From the NCBI GenBank assembly GCA_038030265.1, contig CM075943.1, forward strand, positions 25,110,001 to 25,174,000: a stretch of DNA of 64,000 nt, written 5' to 3'. This DNA comes from Corythucha ciliata (lineage: Eukaryota > Arthropoda > Insecta > Hemiptera > Tingidae). Of this stretch, positions 44,216 through 55,747 are shown piece after piece. How positions within the stretch are numbered: the stretch's first letter is position 1; every line of letters begins with the position of its first letter. The notes beneath the pieces were generated by a model. That model did not search any database, was not told the DNA's origin, and worked only from the letters and a program-made list of their open reading frames with translations. The position numbers and the translations under genes are program-made.

Positions 44216-47200
44216 AATATTTACGAAGAATTATTATGACATCACCCTCCCCCCTCTTCCTAATCATCCCCGACCTCCTAGAACCATCTGTCTTACCCTA
44301 AAACCCTGTCTCCCACATAACACGAAGGTGAAGAGTTCGTACAACGTTGAAGGGACAGGCGGGGGTGGCTAAAAGCGAGGGAGTTGGTGCTGCGAGTGGG
44401 TGAAATATCGAACGAATGCGCGGGCAGCAGCATCCCTCACACCCTCATTTCACCCCTTTTAGAGAGATTCGGAGGCGGCATTCCGACCGAGTAGCACCTG
44501 GAATAGCGGTGACCAGCCGGTTCCCCCCCCCCTTCTCTCTTCACCGCGGCTCTCAGTCGTTTTTTCTTCAATTCTCTGATAACGGACAAATCGCAGTATC
44601 GTCAGTTTCTCCACCTACTGCCAAAGATCGAGGTGAGTTTTTTTTTTGCTAAAATTTGTCTCAAACTTGTAGCAATCGAGGGGGAAAAGTAAACTCAACG
44701 TATTTCTTACGATAATTAGACTTTTAAACAACGTCTATTTAAGAAATTTCAGTCAGTTTTACGTCAAAATTACATCCATAAGTCTACAAGAAGACAACAT
44801 AAACGGGCAGAAATCAATGAGAACGGGTAAAGCTGAGGGATTTGATGTCGTAGTAGGCGTTTTGTAACACATGACTGGTTTTAAGTCTAATATCACGATA
44901 AGCGGCTCAAGTCTATAGAAGGACGTTCTCCCCCCCCCCCTCACACTCAACCCGCGTGATAAACCACGAGTTAACTCTTGTCAAAACGTTTGTATTTTGA
45001 GACTGTTTTAAATACAATTAAAGGGACAAATCCACTGCTTTCATTCTCGACACAATTTCTCGGCGCCTCCACCATGAGTATCCTAGTGGTGGGGGAGGAA
45101 GGAATGATGAGCGAGGCTCCCTCGTATTTCCAGTCATCGAACCGAAAATGACGATTTTTTTTTTCCAGTCCAGGGTTTGAACTCAAGACGGCTGGCTGGC
45201 CGTGGGTGGTGGCGGGGGTAAAGTGATTCCCCTAGGAGCACGCAGAAGGGTTACCCCTAAAGTAAACCTTGCCCACCCGCCCACGACCCATGGGTCCGCG
45301 TGTAACGGCCATCACCAATTTTCCTCATCCCCCTCATATCATTCCATCATGTTTGACCCTGAGGTAAATATTGTTATCCGGTCGGTCTTTACAACGTTGT
45401 CATATACGCCCCCTCCTATTAATAAATCGCCCGTTCAAAAAAGGAAATTTCAATCTCATATTCAAATACAAATATATTTGCTCGAACTATTAAATGTGTG
45501 GGGAAAGCTCCCCTTCCCCTTCCACCCGCGCCTTTTCAGTAGTCGAGCTGCAAGCTACAGGAAGGATAGTATGAGGGAGGCTAATACACTTTTATCTCTT
45601 CTTCGTCTTTTTTTATTTTTAAAGCCGGCTTAGGGAGGAACTAGGGAAGGAGATAAAAATGAGAGAGTGATCTCTTCTTGGTATCTTTATAACATACGTG
45701 AGACTGAAAATATTCGATTATGAGGGACACGTATCGTAAAAAAAAAGGACTTACCGCAAATGCAATAGAATTATAGCTGCCCTGATGATTTGGCTACGAC
45801 AACGTTGCGCCATCCATGGCGTAGACTGCTTCTACCCCACTGATTATGACCGCAGAGGCTAAATTCCCCGCTTTCTATCGGTCACATACGAAGAGGTAAT
45901 CACTGTCGTGCCAACCTTTTCTTTTGCGCGCCTTCACAGTGAAACCCCCGGATCAAACCAGGTCGTTCTGGAACACCGGAAATCCACTAAAAAAAAGACC
46001 CTCCCAGGGGCTCAACCATGAGCTGGCGTTAAAAAAAAAAAAAAAAACATGCAAGGGGTGCTTCCACCAGAAACAATGTAACATATAACGCTAATTTGAT
46101 AGATAACGTAATTAGTGATATTTTTACGTCGGCTCAGGTTGAGCTCCAGGACTCATCTATTCGAAAAAAATGAAACAAAAGAGGCCAACTTGTCGTCTAA
46201 TTCTGGCGTCGTTCTTGCCGATTTGAATCGTATATATCAATCACCCGCGGTCTTTTGTCCTTAGCCGTTTCAGTCTCCTCACAACCCATCGTGACGGTGT
46301 GTGTGAGAAGGTCCATTTTTCACATTTTTTGAAACGCTCTCAACGTCCCCCGGGCTTTTATTTTAAAACGTGGAGAGGGTCTTCCCCAAAATCACGTGAA
46401 TTATGGCTTTAAAAAAACCCCTCCGATGGTTCCTGCTTGTCTCGTATAATTAGTCCATAACCCTCTTCTGTACGCGTAGTCCCCCCGGTGTGAAAGGAAT
46501 CGTAATTTGCCGAGTTACCACACTCATTTGTGGTTTCTATTGAATTCTCACGAGCGAGAGAGGAAAATAGTGTGGAACAACTTATTGTATTCACGTTTTG
46601 CTTCACCCTCCGACCCCCACAATCACCGCGCATTTCTCTTGGAATTTACAGACTACACAAACCTTGTTATTTATAGTGAAATCAGTGGCAAATGTAGAAG
46701 CAGCGTGAGTGTATTATTATAGGAAATTGGTTAAATTAGGACTAATTGTATTGGGATTGGCGTTGCTCGCGAGTGGTTTTAAAAATGATATGGAAGTTGA
46801 GAAATTGCGCTTAATTGAAGGTAGTCCGCACTGCTGAAAATTGTAGTAATTGTGATGTTGGGGGAGGGGGCTACTCTTTCATCATTTTTGATGCGAGTGT
46901 CCCATCGCTCTTTGACTACGCGCTGTCCATCAGAGCCACTTCACTCGACGCTCTCAAAATATCTTTTAATGAACGTTGGAATGAATGGCGATGAGGTGCG
47001 GGAGCCGGGGGAGGGGTAGGACTTCGTTTTAGGACGGTATTTTTCGACAATTAAACAGCGTTCTGTGTTCTCTTCTACTGAAGGGACACGTACACTGTAG
47101 TGTGGTGTGGGTCCGGGGGGGGGGGGTTGATGGATGTAATTGAAGAGAAAATGGCTGTATGGGTGGGCGGCTGTGCGGGGGTGGGCGGAGTTCGGTGAAA

Positions 47201-47394
47201 ACCACGGATTGCTTTTAGTATGTTCAAACATAACCCCCCTCCCCACCACCGAACCCTTCCGTGGTTCTTCGCATGTAGAGGTCTTGCCACAGTGTTTGAA
47301 AAGGACCGTGCAGGCCTCTAAATGCTCCCTCTGGTGTGGTGTAGCGGGTGGAGTGGAAAAAGAAATAATAGTATATTATATACCGAGGGAGTAA
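44216..47394. other. Intergenic; one possible UTR exon, no gene called
   Basis: On the plus strand, about 44560-44632 ends in a good donor (GATCGAG then GTGAGT), which could be a 5' UTR exon of an unseen transcript. Poly(C)/poly(G) runs lie near 44522, 44931 and 47115. A frame of 143 codons at 45202-45633 begins in G-rich repeats and has no domain, so it is not called. Confidence 0.35.
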
Positions 47395-47484
47395 AGGAGT
47401 GGTTTATTTTCTGAGAGACAAATTTATCGGCACGAGCGAAGCGAGGGTCGTAATGTCTCGAGGAAAATAAACTGATTTACTCCT
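47395..47484. mobile_element. Tiny hairpin element (90 bp)
   Basis: AGGAGTGGTTTATTTTCTGA pairs with AGGAAAATAAACTGATTTAC at the right end, leaving a GC-richer loop of about 40 bp. It could be a solo MITE or a simple hairpin. Confidence 0.45.
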
Positions 47485-47776
47485 AAGTTATATACATAAC
47501 TTTATGTACAACCGGAATCGACCAAAAGTCCACGTTAATTAGGTGGGCCAGAAATGAATCTCAACAGTTAGCCTTCATAATCACAGAAACTTTATTATCC
47601 TGCTTTTTTAAAGTTAGTAGGCATAATAAACAAACGGGGTAAGCACAATATTTCAGTCAATTTTTATCTTAATTTGACAGTTATTACAATTAGTAATCGT
47701 GATTACTGGGGCGACTGAGCTCGTCCTTCTTTCCGAGTAAGTTATAGCTACGTGCTCTTCTCTTTGGGTTCCTCAG

Positions 47777-48764
47777 TTATTTCCATCGTGCTGGGTCCCG
47801 CGGAATGCTATCGAGCCCGACAATTCTTCTTGCAGTTTCCTCCTTCTGTACCATGGAATTCTCGACATACCCTTCGGCGACACTGGAAGACCTCCATCCT
47901 CCATGGCGTTTTAGAGTTAACAGATCGCCACCCGACTCGACCAACAAGGTCGCCGAAGTCCGCCGAAAACAATGACCGGTATATCTTTCGGGGTCTTTCA
48001 AATTGAGGTATTTTGCAATTGTTTGAGGGATTTTTCCGAGCGTATTTTTGCCGACAGGCTGTGTGCTGCACTTGCCGTTTTTGTAGAAAACAAAAAAACG
48101 GTCGTGAGGCGTGTGTCCCGGGCGAAGCTTTGCGTATGTCCGATATAATTCGAGATAATTGCTTTTGACGACAATTTTAAAAATCGGTCTATTTTGGTAT
48201 TTGTTTTGTTGATCGTAACAACGAGGGAAGATCCTAAGTCTTCGATGTCGTTAGTTCTCAAGTTCACAAGTTCGTCCGATCGGCATGCCCCGCAAACTCC
48301 TATTATTGTGGCTACCTATTATTGTGGAAGGTAAAAAATAAAATTAATTATAACCTATTGATCATCAAGTATACTGAATTTTATACCTTAATTAGTAAGA
48401 ACTGGCCGGGTTCCGATTTGTCGATGAACTCTTCTACTTGGTCTCTCGTCAATGTTTTTGATTTTTTTGGTTTGTACTCCGACGATTGCCTTTTTAAAAA
48501 GGCGAGCAGTTTGGCATATTTAGACATGTCTATTCCGTCGTAGAGATGAAGGGTGGACCTCAACATTGAATACCGTGTCCACAAGGTTGATGCTTTGTGG
48601 ATCTTAGCGCTCGTAACTCCGGTTTCATCGCACCATTTTTTAAATTCTGCGTACGTTTTCTTGTATAGATGGTTGGATTTTTCTGGGAGTAAATTGGAAA
48701 TAACACCCTGAGCTTCCACGAGAAAATCAGGCGGGGTGAATTCGTCTGTGGCCGCTTCACTCAT
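47777..48764 (-). pseudogene. Crypton-like tyrosine recombinase, one frameshift
   Basis: This is a site-specific tyrosine recombinase of a type scattered in insect and other arthropod genomes, probably the transposase of Crypton-type elements. Exon 1 is 48387-48764 (ATG at 48764), the intron 48316-48386 (71 nt) and exon 2 47777-48315, about 305 residues. The N-terminal SAM-like core-binding part contains LLPEKSNHLYKKTYAEFKKW and FLKRQSSEYKPKKSKTLTRD. The catalytic residues are visible: Arg in GACRSDEL, His-x-x-Arg in GHCFRRTS, His/Trp in KRHGGW and the Tyr nucleophile in EGYVENS. Exon 2 changes frame once at an A/T run at 48179-48183. One missing base there explains it, so this is either a young pseudogene or a sequencing error. 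There are no terminal inverted repeats, as expected for Cryptons. Confidence 0.85.
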
Positions 48765-48816
48765 TGCTTCCGTTCAAACGTCCTAGTAAACATTTTTTTT
48801 ATTAGCAATAGTTTTT

Positions 48817-49065
48817 ACTATAGTCGGATCGGTGAAAGAATGAGCATGAAATTACCCTCTCTCTTTTCCCTAAACCCACATGACTTACCGCTACCACACC
48901 ATCACCTGAGAGGAGCCTCTCCTATTTTATCGGTAAAACTCTCTGTTATTGGTTGCAGTTGTTTGATAAAAGTGGAGAAGTAGAGAACCACGTTAAGAGA
49001 GGGAAAAATCGGGCTTATGGCCTCCCACCACTCATGCACATTCTTTCGCTGATCCGAGTATAGTT
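48817..49065. mobile_element. MITE with ACTATAGTCGGATC ends
   Basis: ACTATAGTCGGATCGGTGAA at the left pairs with the complement of ACTATACTCGGATCAGCGAA at the right. The pairing extends through AAAGAATG(A/T)GCATG, about 35 bp. It sits directly upstream of the recombinase gene's start. The superfamily is unknown. Confidence 0.6.
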
Positions 49066-49069
49066 ACTA

Positions 49070-50994
49070 AACGAAAAAAATGCATTAAATAAATTCAGAT
49101 TAATAAAGTACATACCTTTTTCTTCGACAACAAAAACCGGGTGACTGCGGCGTGCCGCGGTTCTCGAAATGACAGATGAAAGAAGACAATTGACAGTTGA
49201 CAGGTCAGAGTTGCCAACATAAATTCAACAAATCACTGCTCCACTTTTTCAAGTTCTTGGCTCGTTTGAGTTTGACCATTTTTAGACATTACAAATTTTG
49301 TGGGTTTGCCTCTTTCGAGAAATTAAAATCGCAGGTTTTACCCTTTGAAACCCAATGTCAAATCCCGTGAATTTGACTCCTGCAAAAAGAAAACGCACGT
49401 TTAGATCATTCCAACATCGAGTTCTCATAAAGCAAATATCGTGGATTTGGCTCACTTTTACATCCGTTTCTCCCTTGTTATTTTGCCCCGAGCATTAATT
49501 CACTCAAGTTTTCTAAATTCAGATAAGTCTTCCCTGCAGCCCCCCACCCTTCGCAACCGACGATTTATACGACCAGTTGGAAGAAGAAACCGAGTGAGAC
49601 ACGTACAACTCTAATTAGCGAAGTTTTTGTTTCAATAAATGACACCCCCATCCTCCTCTCCATCCAAAGCCCAAAATGGAGCCCAGATACGTCGTTTTTT
49701 AGGGGTGGAATCGGAGGCAGAGAAATATGTTTCATAGCAAAACTCCAAACCCCCTAAAATCTCGGGGACCCACCCTTAAAACTTCTTCATACCATCAACT
49801 GGTAAGGGATCACCGGGAGAGGTGTGGGTGGGAGGTTGGCAAGGGTTTAGCAGCCTTTCGTATGTGTGTGAGTGTGTTGTATGAGAGACAAGCTCAACTT
49901 TTGTGTCGTGTTTTCTGAATAGGAGGGGGGGGGTTAGAATTTTCGTGATATCTCACAAACGTACCCCTCCCCCACACACCAACCCTGCGTCTAAAGAAAG
50001 GGATGAAACTTTTTAGCACGTCCCATTACTAACTTCACCCTTCCCCTCCTCACCAATCCTCCCATTAAACTGTGCGAGGGTGGAAACATCCAGCGAATTC
50101 GTAGAAGTTCAAAATGACAAACGTTTGTTTTCGAAATTATTGTTTTTTAACATATTATGGCAGTTTTTCTTCTATAAAAAAGTTGATAACAATATTGTAG
50201 TCCCCAACCCCACTCAACATATCTGTACACTTTTGAGGATAAGCGTTACCACAAGTCCCCTATAACTTGAATTTAAACCCCTTTTGCGGGTGCAGAACTA
50301 AATAATGGGCCCCTAAAACGAGAAAAGAGGTAAGTGATGCGTGGCAACTATAAAAACGATAGGGTTGAGGCTTAGAAAGAGAGATGGGCTAGAAGTATTT
50401 AGAACGGAATGGGGTAATTGGGTAACAATGGATCGAGGGGGGTTGAGGAGCAATAAAAGGTACAGTGAAGAGCTTTACTACTCCAGCGTTTCAGGGATAA
50501 TTTATAGGGGATAGAGGGACTACACAGCGAGCGCACTACTCTCCAAAGCGTAAAAACCGCTCCCCCCCCCCACAGCACAGTGCCACCGCCACTCATTGAG
50601 AAGTGTGGAAGCCCCCCCCCTCTACTCTTACCATCCCGTGACTGAAATTACTCGAAAAAAGGGACCACCGCCTGCAGGTTTTCACACAAAAAGGGTGAGC
50701 GCTATTATCTCCTTACAAATTACAACCACCAGTCGACCGTAGAAACTGTAGGTGGTTGTGGATGGGGGGGGGGGAGGCTTTCTACAATTCAACGAGCTGT
50801 TGCGTTTTTCAACTTTTTTGTGTGTAAAAAACAGCAACTTTTTATCACCAGCCCACAGCGAGTTGAGGGTTAAATTGTTGTTGTTGAAACAATAGAACCT
50901 TTGGTTCCCCTCCCTTGCCTTGATTAAAAGCTTAAAGGTCGTGTTGAGGGGAGGAGTATTTAAACGATTATTATGTACTCGGATTTATTCATTT
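49070..50994. other. Intergenic with a family-c array and poly(C/G) runs
   Basis: 49240-49520 holds family-c units (TTGGCTCGTTTGAG, GTGGGTTTGCCTC, GTGGATTTGGCTCA phrases). Poly(G)/poly(C) runs occur near 49923, 50562, 50610 and 50764. The last 300 bases are the 3' flank of the transporter. No gene is recognised. Confidence 0.5.
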
Positions 50995-52462
50995 TCAAAA
51001 TTTTTGGGAATCGTTCATTGGTTTGATGATCAAAGCTTTACTGCTCGGTGTTAAAAGTTCGTTGCCAGTTTCAATTTCACCGTTAAGTCGCTTCAAAATT
51101 GCGTCCAACCTTTTCCCCTTCGTTTCTGGAACGCACAGCACTGAGAACAATATGGAGGCAGCGCAACTCGCGGCGAAAAACAGGAAACAACCATCGCTTC
51201 CCATTGCTCCGACGAGCCATGGAAATATTTTGACGCTGCCAAATGACATGGCGATGTTTAGGAGCTGAAGAACTGGGAGAGCGACGCCACGAACGTCGGC
51301 TGAGAATAGTTCGGCGGTGACGACAAATGGGATGGGACCGGAGCCGAGGGAGTAGGCGATGACGTGTAGGGAAAGGGATAGTATTGGGATAAATCCATAT
51401 GTGATGGGTATGTCGGTTCGAAAGAAATAGAAAGCGCTGAGAGCGAGCAGGCCTGATGACATGCCTGCATATGAGATGACGAGGAGGAGTTTTCGGCCGG
51501 CTTTGTCGACGAGGGCGGATGATATAAAAGCGGCGGCTACTTGTAGCAAGGCGACGGTGATGGCTGACTGGTGGGGCGTTAACGAGCTTCCTACTTCTGT
51601 GAATATAACGACTGTATAGGTCAAGATGGCTATTATTCCACTGAGTTGTTGCCCAACGAGTAGCCCCACGCTGATCAGCATTCCTCGAATGCGTCCTTTG
51701 GTTGCGATGAGATCGCTGTATCGAGCGGCTCTGGGTTTCATCGGCTGGGACAGTAAGTTTGTCAACTCTTTTTCAGCTTTGACGGGATCGTCACCACGGT
51801 ACCACAAAAGTGACGATTCTGCTTCTTCTTTTTTATTGATTTTCACCAGGAACACGGGAGATTCCGGTAAATACAGAAGACAGAGAAAATAAATAATAGG
51901 GATGGAGAGGCAAATTGAAGTCAGAACATTGTACGAGGCTACTGCGCCCACCGAATAGGCAAATAAATACCCCAAATTCACGCTAAACATTAACAAAGAC
52001 CCCATCGTTCCTCGGTTTGAATCTTCAGCCACTTCAGTCACATAAATTGGCGTATTGATCACATTACCACTACATGCTGTACCGATAACAATCCGCCCCA
52101 AGAACATCCAGTAAACATTCGACGCACACAGAATCACGGCCCAACCGACGGCCAGTGGCAGTGCCAAAAGAAGGCCAGTTCGTTTGCGACCCAACGCGTC
52201 GGAGACGCGACCCCAGAAAAGGGTGCCCAAGACGCCACCGATGAAATTCAACGATCCCATCCAGGAGATCTGTTCGCGTGACAGTGGGCCGACAGGTGAG
52301 TCGGTGGATTCGAGCAGAGGTTGAACCGGGGAGATCCATCCGAGAACGCAGCCGACGCAGAATGACGCCAAATTCACTGTGAACAGATGAGTTGAACGAA
52401 TTATTGGCGCGATGGGTGGTTGTTTTGGTATGGAGGTGGTGGTGGTGGTGGGGAGGGGAAAA
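50995..52462 (-). CDS. Tret1-like facilitated sugar transporter (MFS), start missing
   Basis: This 12-helix major-facilitator sugar porter resembles insect facilitated trehalose/glucose transporters and would act at the plasma membrane. About 488 residues are visible in one exon. Motifs in order: GWISPVQP after TM1, GRVSDALGRKR in the TM2-TM3 loop, PESPVFLV after TM6, QQLSGI in TM7, DKAGRKLL in the TM8-TM9 loop, GSGPIPFVVTAELFSADVRG in TM10 and PETKGK after TM12. The frame stays open to 52584 but contains no ATG before TM1, and a TAA lies just upstream. A pyrimidine tract ending in GATAG at 52463-52467 looks like a splice acceptor. I therefore place the exon edge at 52462 and infer a short 5' exon that I cannot identify. 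The exact substrate cannot be read from sequence. Confidence 0.92.
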
Positions 52463-53394
52463 CTATCAAAAGAAAAAGAATTTAAACGAAGGTTTTTAAG
52501 GTCCTCAAGTAGGTCATTTACATGCAAAGTGGCTGTTTCATGTGTGTCCTGCCATGAGTTTAAAAAGACTTCCAAGGACCCCAACTTAATTTAAAATTAA
52601 AATACTTTGAATTCGCCTTCAAAAGCCATTAGGCCTGTTCTTGGGAAACCCCTAAATCAACGGGAAAGCGCCCCCTCCTCGCCCTTACCAACACCTCTCT
52701 CACAACTAATCCGGTCAAGTGTAAAAACCGCCCATCTATTCTCACGCCTTTTTCCCCTCCCACAGTAGCTACAGTGACGTCACAGCTGCACATCATTTTA
52801 GTGTAGCCAGTCTAATTAGCCAACACGTGTGCGCCACCCACACAAACCGCGTTCTCCCCTTTCGTTTCGTCATAAAAAAAGACAAAACGCAAGGTAAGGT
52901 CTCAACGGCGAGAATAATGAAAAAAACATACAAAAGGCACCCTCCCCTCCACCACACCGTTGTACTCCCGAGAACAATTTTCCTTCCTCCTAGAGAAAGC
53001 AATAGACTATAAACATTTATACTTCCTCGTCGTAAAACCCGTCCCTTCCGTACCTCACCACCGCATCACCAGTCACTACCCTGGGCCGTAATTCCACTTT
53101 AACCTCATCCACCTTTAGCGCCACGTAAATGGATCTTGTTTTTTACTCGGGTTGTTTTATTTTCATTGGCCGGTAGGCAGTCGCCCACGGGTGTCCCAGA
53201 ACCGATCTTATAGGATGAGGTCGTTTTTTTTTCCTAGAAAAGTTAAACTGAAAATGAAATTAACCCGCTCTAGAACCATTAGGAAGGGCAGTTTTACCTT
53301 CTTTTTATTGCTAAATGCACCGCGAAAGCTGATTCTAATATCTCAGTGCGACTTTGCAACTCTTTGAGCGTCAAATGAGTCGCAAAATTAGCGA
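52463..53394. other. Upstream flank of the transporter
   Basis: The missing first exon should be here. A minus-strand ATG-led stretch (about 52687-52800) ends at a GTAAGG donor but in the wrong phase for the acceptor at 52463, so I do not call it. Nothing else is recognised. Confidence 0.35.
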
Positions 53395-53549
53395 GTTTTA
53401 GTGCATTTCATTCTGAAAATGCACTATTGGTCTCGTCGTGATGGTGGCAAACATGGGTCATGTCATGTTTTTTTCATGTTTCAGAACCTCTAGAACATGA
53501 ATTCAGTGGTCTCCGGAATTTATATATATATAAAGGTTTATATGTTTAT

Positions 53550-54130
53550 AACAAAGTCATATGGAGTACCAAGTCCTCAGACCCGACGAAAAAAATGTTT
53601 TTTATTTTGGGTTTGGATTTTTGCCAAAGTCATATGGAAAACCAAGTCCTCAGACTCGAGGAAAAAAATGTTTTTTATTTTGGGTTGGGATTTTTGCTCC
53701 CGTTAAGAATTAAAAAGGAGAAAACCCGCCAAATACAAAAATTATTATATGGGTATTCATGAAAAATGTTAAACCTTGTATTTGTTATTTGCTAAATTCC
53801 GAACAGATGGGTAAGGCCATAGAAACGGAGAAACTGAACACAAAAAATACGAAATAACAGGGTTTACGTCGATAACATATGTTAAACATCAGAGCATGAA
53901 TACCCCTAATATTTATTTTCGGTTTGAAGCTGTAGCGTGATATCTATCTTGATACCATATGTTTTTTTCAACACTCAACTTTTGTATAATTTTTGAATTT
54001 AGCGGATAATCTACTTTCATAGTAGAGCAGCGCAACGTATCGGGAGCAAAAATCCCAACCCACGAACCGCTTCATTTTTTAACATAAAAATAATACAAAG
54101 TTTAATGACTTGGTTTTCCATATGACTTTC
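53550..54130 (+). mobile_element. hAT-type MITE, CAAAGTCATATGG family, copy C
   Basis: A perfect 8-bp duplication GTTTATAA flanks it (53542-53549, 54131-54138). It is longer than copies A and B for two reasons. Its left end is duplicated (a second CAAAGTCATATGGAAAACC begins at 53625). A 155-bp insertion with GGGTATTCATG/CATGAATACCC ends occupies 53751-53905. The remaining sequence matches copy B closely. Confidence 0.88.
53751..53905. mobile_element. Nested short element with GGGTATTCATG ends
   Basis: Eleven-base inverted ends bound a 155-bp insert that is absent at the equivalent position of copies A and B. Their uninterrupted sequence serves as the empty site. The flanking AT repeats make the exact target duplication ambiguous. 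Confidence 0.65.
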
Positions 54131-54140
54131 GTTTATAATA

Positions 54141-54730
54141 CAGGGAATATCAGGAGGAATGATCAGGACTTTAACTAGAGAACCTATAATCAGACAGGTA
54201 AAATCACAGACGCCATGTTCGCTCTTATCAATTATCAGTCTTGTAAAATCCACCTTGTCAACAAACCACCCCCAACCTATCATATTAAACTGATAAGAAC
54301 GAACATGGCGCCGTATGCGTCTACTCGTCTTTAAAGGTTCCTTACTTTAACCAGTGATAGTACTAACTAGGACAAACCAAAATCGTCATATGAACCCAGG
54401 GTCGCAAACGCTTCCCTTTAGAGTTACAGGTATTTTTGTCATTTTTTGGCCAAACGCTCTTTTTTCGTCAATAACCATTTTTAGCGTCGCAGCTATTCGT
54501 AACAGAAGGAAACCGATGACGGTTATGGAAAGAACACAAAATTTCCGTTTTTTGTCCGGAAATTTTGTTCTTTTTTCGACAAAAAAAGAGCGTTTGGCCA
54601 AAAAATGACAAAAATACCTGTAACTCTAAAGGGAAGCGTTTGCGACCCTGGTTTCATATGACGATTTTGGTTTGTCCTAGTTAGTACTATCACTGGTTAA
54701 AGTCCTGATCATTCCTCCCGAAACACCCTG
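54141..54730. mobile_element. Inverted-repeat MITE family II, copy A
   Basis: The ends CAGGGAATATCAGGAGGAAT and the complement of CAGGGTGTTTCGGGAGGAAT are flanked by TA. The arms continue with ACTAGGACAAACCAAAATCG and GGGTCGCAAACGCTTCCC, about 180 bp per arm. The left arm is split by a hAT-type insertion at 54176-54343. It is related to copy B at roughly 70 percent by eye. Confidence 0.8.
54176..54343. mobile_element. hAT-type MITE inside family-II arm
   Basis: This is a 168-bp copy of the element at 2664-2859. A perfect 8-bp duplication ACTTTAAC flanks it (54168-54175, 54344-54351). Removing it and one duplication restores the pairing of the surrounding inverted repeat. That proves the order of insertion. 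Confidence 0.9.
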
Positions 54731-54749
54731 TATACCTGGGTGACACCTG

Positions 54750-55740
54750 GGGGCCTGTTCTGTAAAGTTAACAACAGTTGAAAACAACACTTGATAGCAA
54801 CAGTCAATAGTGATGACGTCACCTTGAGATGTTCTGTAAGAAAACAACACTACTTGAAATGTCGTTATACGTCATGAGTTAGGATTTGGTGTTGGTATCA
54901 AAACAGCACCTCGGGGGTGTTGTTAACGACACCGGCAGTTGATAAGAAGGAGGGATTGTTCAATGTGTACTTTTTTGAGTTTATTTCTTGAATTAAGTGT
55001 TGACTTCGTTTTCCATCATTGTCATTTGATGCCGCTAGCTGAAACAGAGGGTAGCATTGTGTTTTGTACAGGCTGGACGTGGAAAAGTGCCCCTAAACTC
55101 AGATGTTACCGCCTCCCACAACTTTTTCGTAACCGCTGTGGATTGAGTGCCGATAGTGATACATCCGCGTATTTTCGTGATATTATTGGAAAATTCTCGT
55201 TCTGTGACAAACAAGAGACGTAAATGGTTGATGGCAAAGGAAACTCGTGATCTAGGGGCCCGTCCCAACGAACAAGGACCTCGGGGATACGGTCAACAAA
55301 ACTAAAGGGCCTAGACTCCTCGTATGGCGACTTTATTATCTGAAGGAAAAAGGAAAATAATGTCTTCTCAAGCAAGCTCACACAGTAACTTGCTTATTTT
55401 TTACGTCTATCCATACCTAGTTGGATTGCCTTTTTTTCTCGAATTAGCAGGATGAATGCCCAGAGATTGCGGTTCTCCAATTACTATTATTTTCGTCCTT
55501 TAGCACTGAGACTTCTTCAGTCATAGCTGACAGATCTGGACACATATTCGAACGAAGTCCGATTGGTGTGGTTCATGTATCCAAATAAACTCATTATTGT
55601 TTATGGAAGTTTGTTCTTACAGAACACCAACTCACAAAATGATCTCGACATGTAGAAAACGACAGTTGATAACAACTCCACAATCGACTGTCGCTATCAA
55701 ATGTCGTTTTGACTGTTGCTAACTTTACAGAACAAGCCCC
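54750..55740. mobile_element. Harbinger-like element, 991 bp
   Basis: The ends GGGGCCTGTTCTGTAAAGTT and the complement of GGGGCTTGTTCTGTAAAGTT pair over about 60 bp. The trinucleotide CTG flanks it (54747-54749, 55741-55743). Three-base duplications and GGGCCTGTT ends suggest PIF/Harbinger, though its usual TWA target is not seen. The interior holds a fragment resembling a Myb/SANT-like domain on the minus strand. Confidence 0.65.
55035..55268 (-). pseudogene. Possible Myb/SANT-like DNA-binding domain fragment
   Basis: The translated phrase STAVTKKLWEAVTSEFRG resembles the second helix of Myb/SANT-like domains, where a KxxWxxVxxxFN pattern is common. Harbinger elements encode such a Myb-like protein beside the DDE transposase. 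The frame has no complete domain, start or partner transposase, so it is at best a remnant. Confidence 0.3.
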
Positions 55741-55747
55741 CTGTACA

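Noticed and set aside
45202..45633. 143-codon open frame
   Set aside because: It starts in G-rich repeats, has low-complexity composition and no domain or splice context.
52687..52800. Candidate first exon of the sugar transporter
   Set aside because: Its donor leaves phase 0, while the acceptor at 52463 needs two carried bases.
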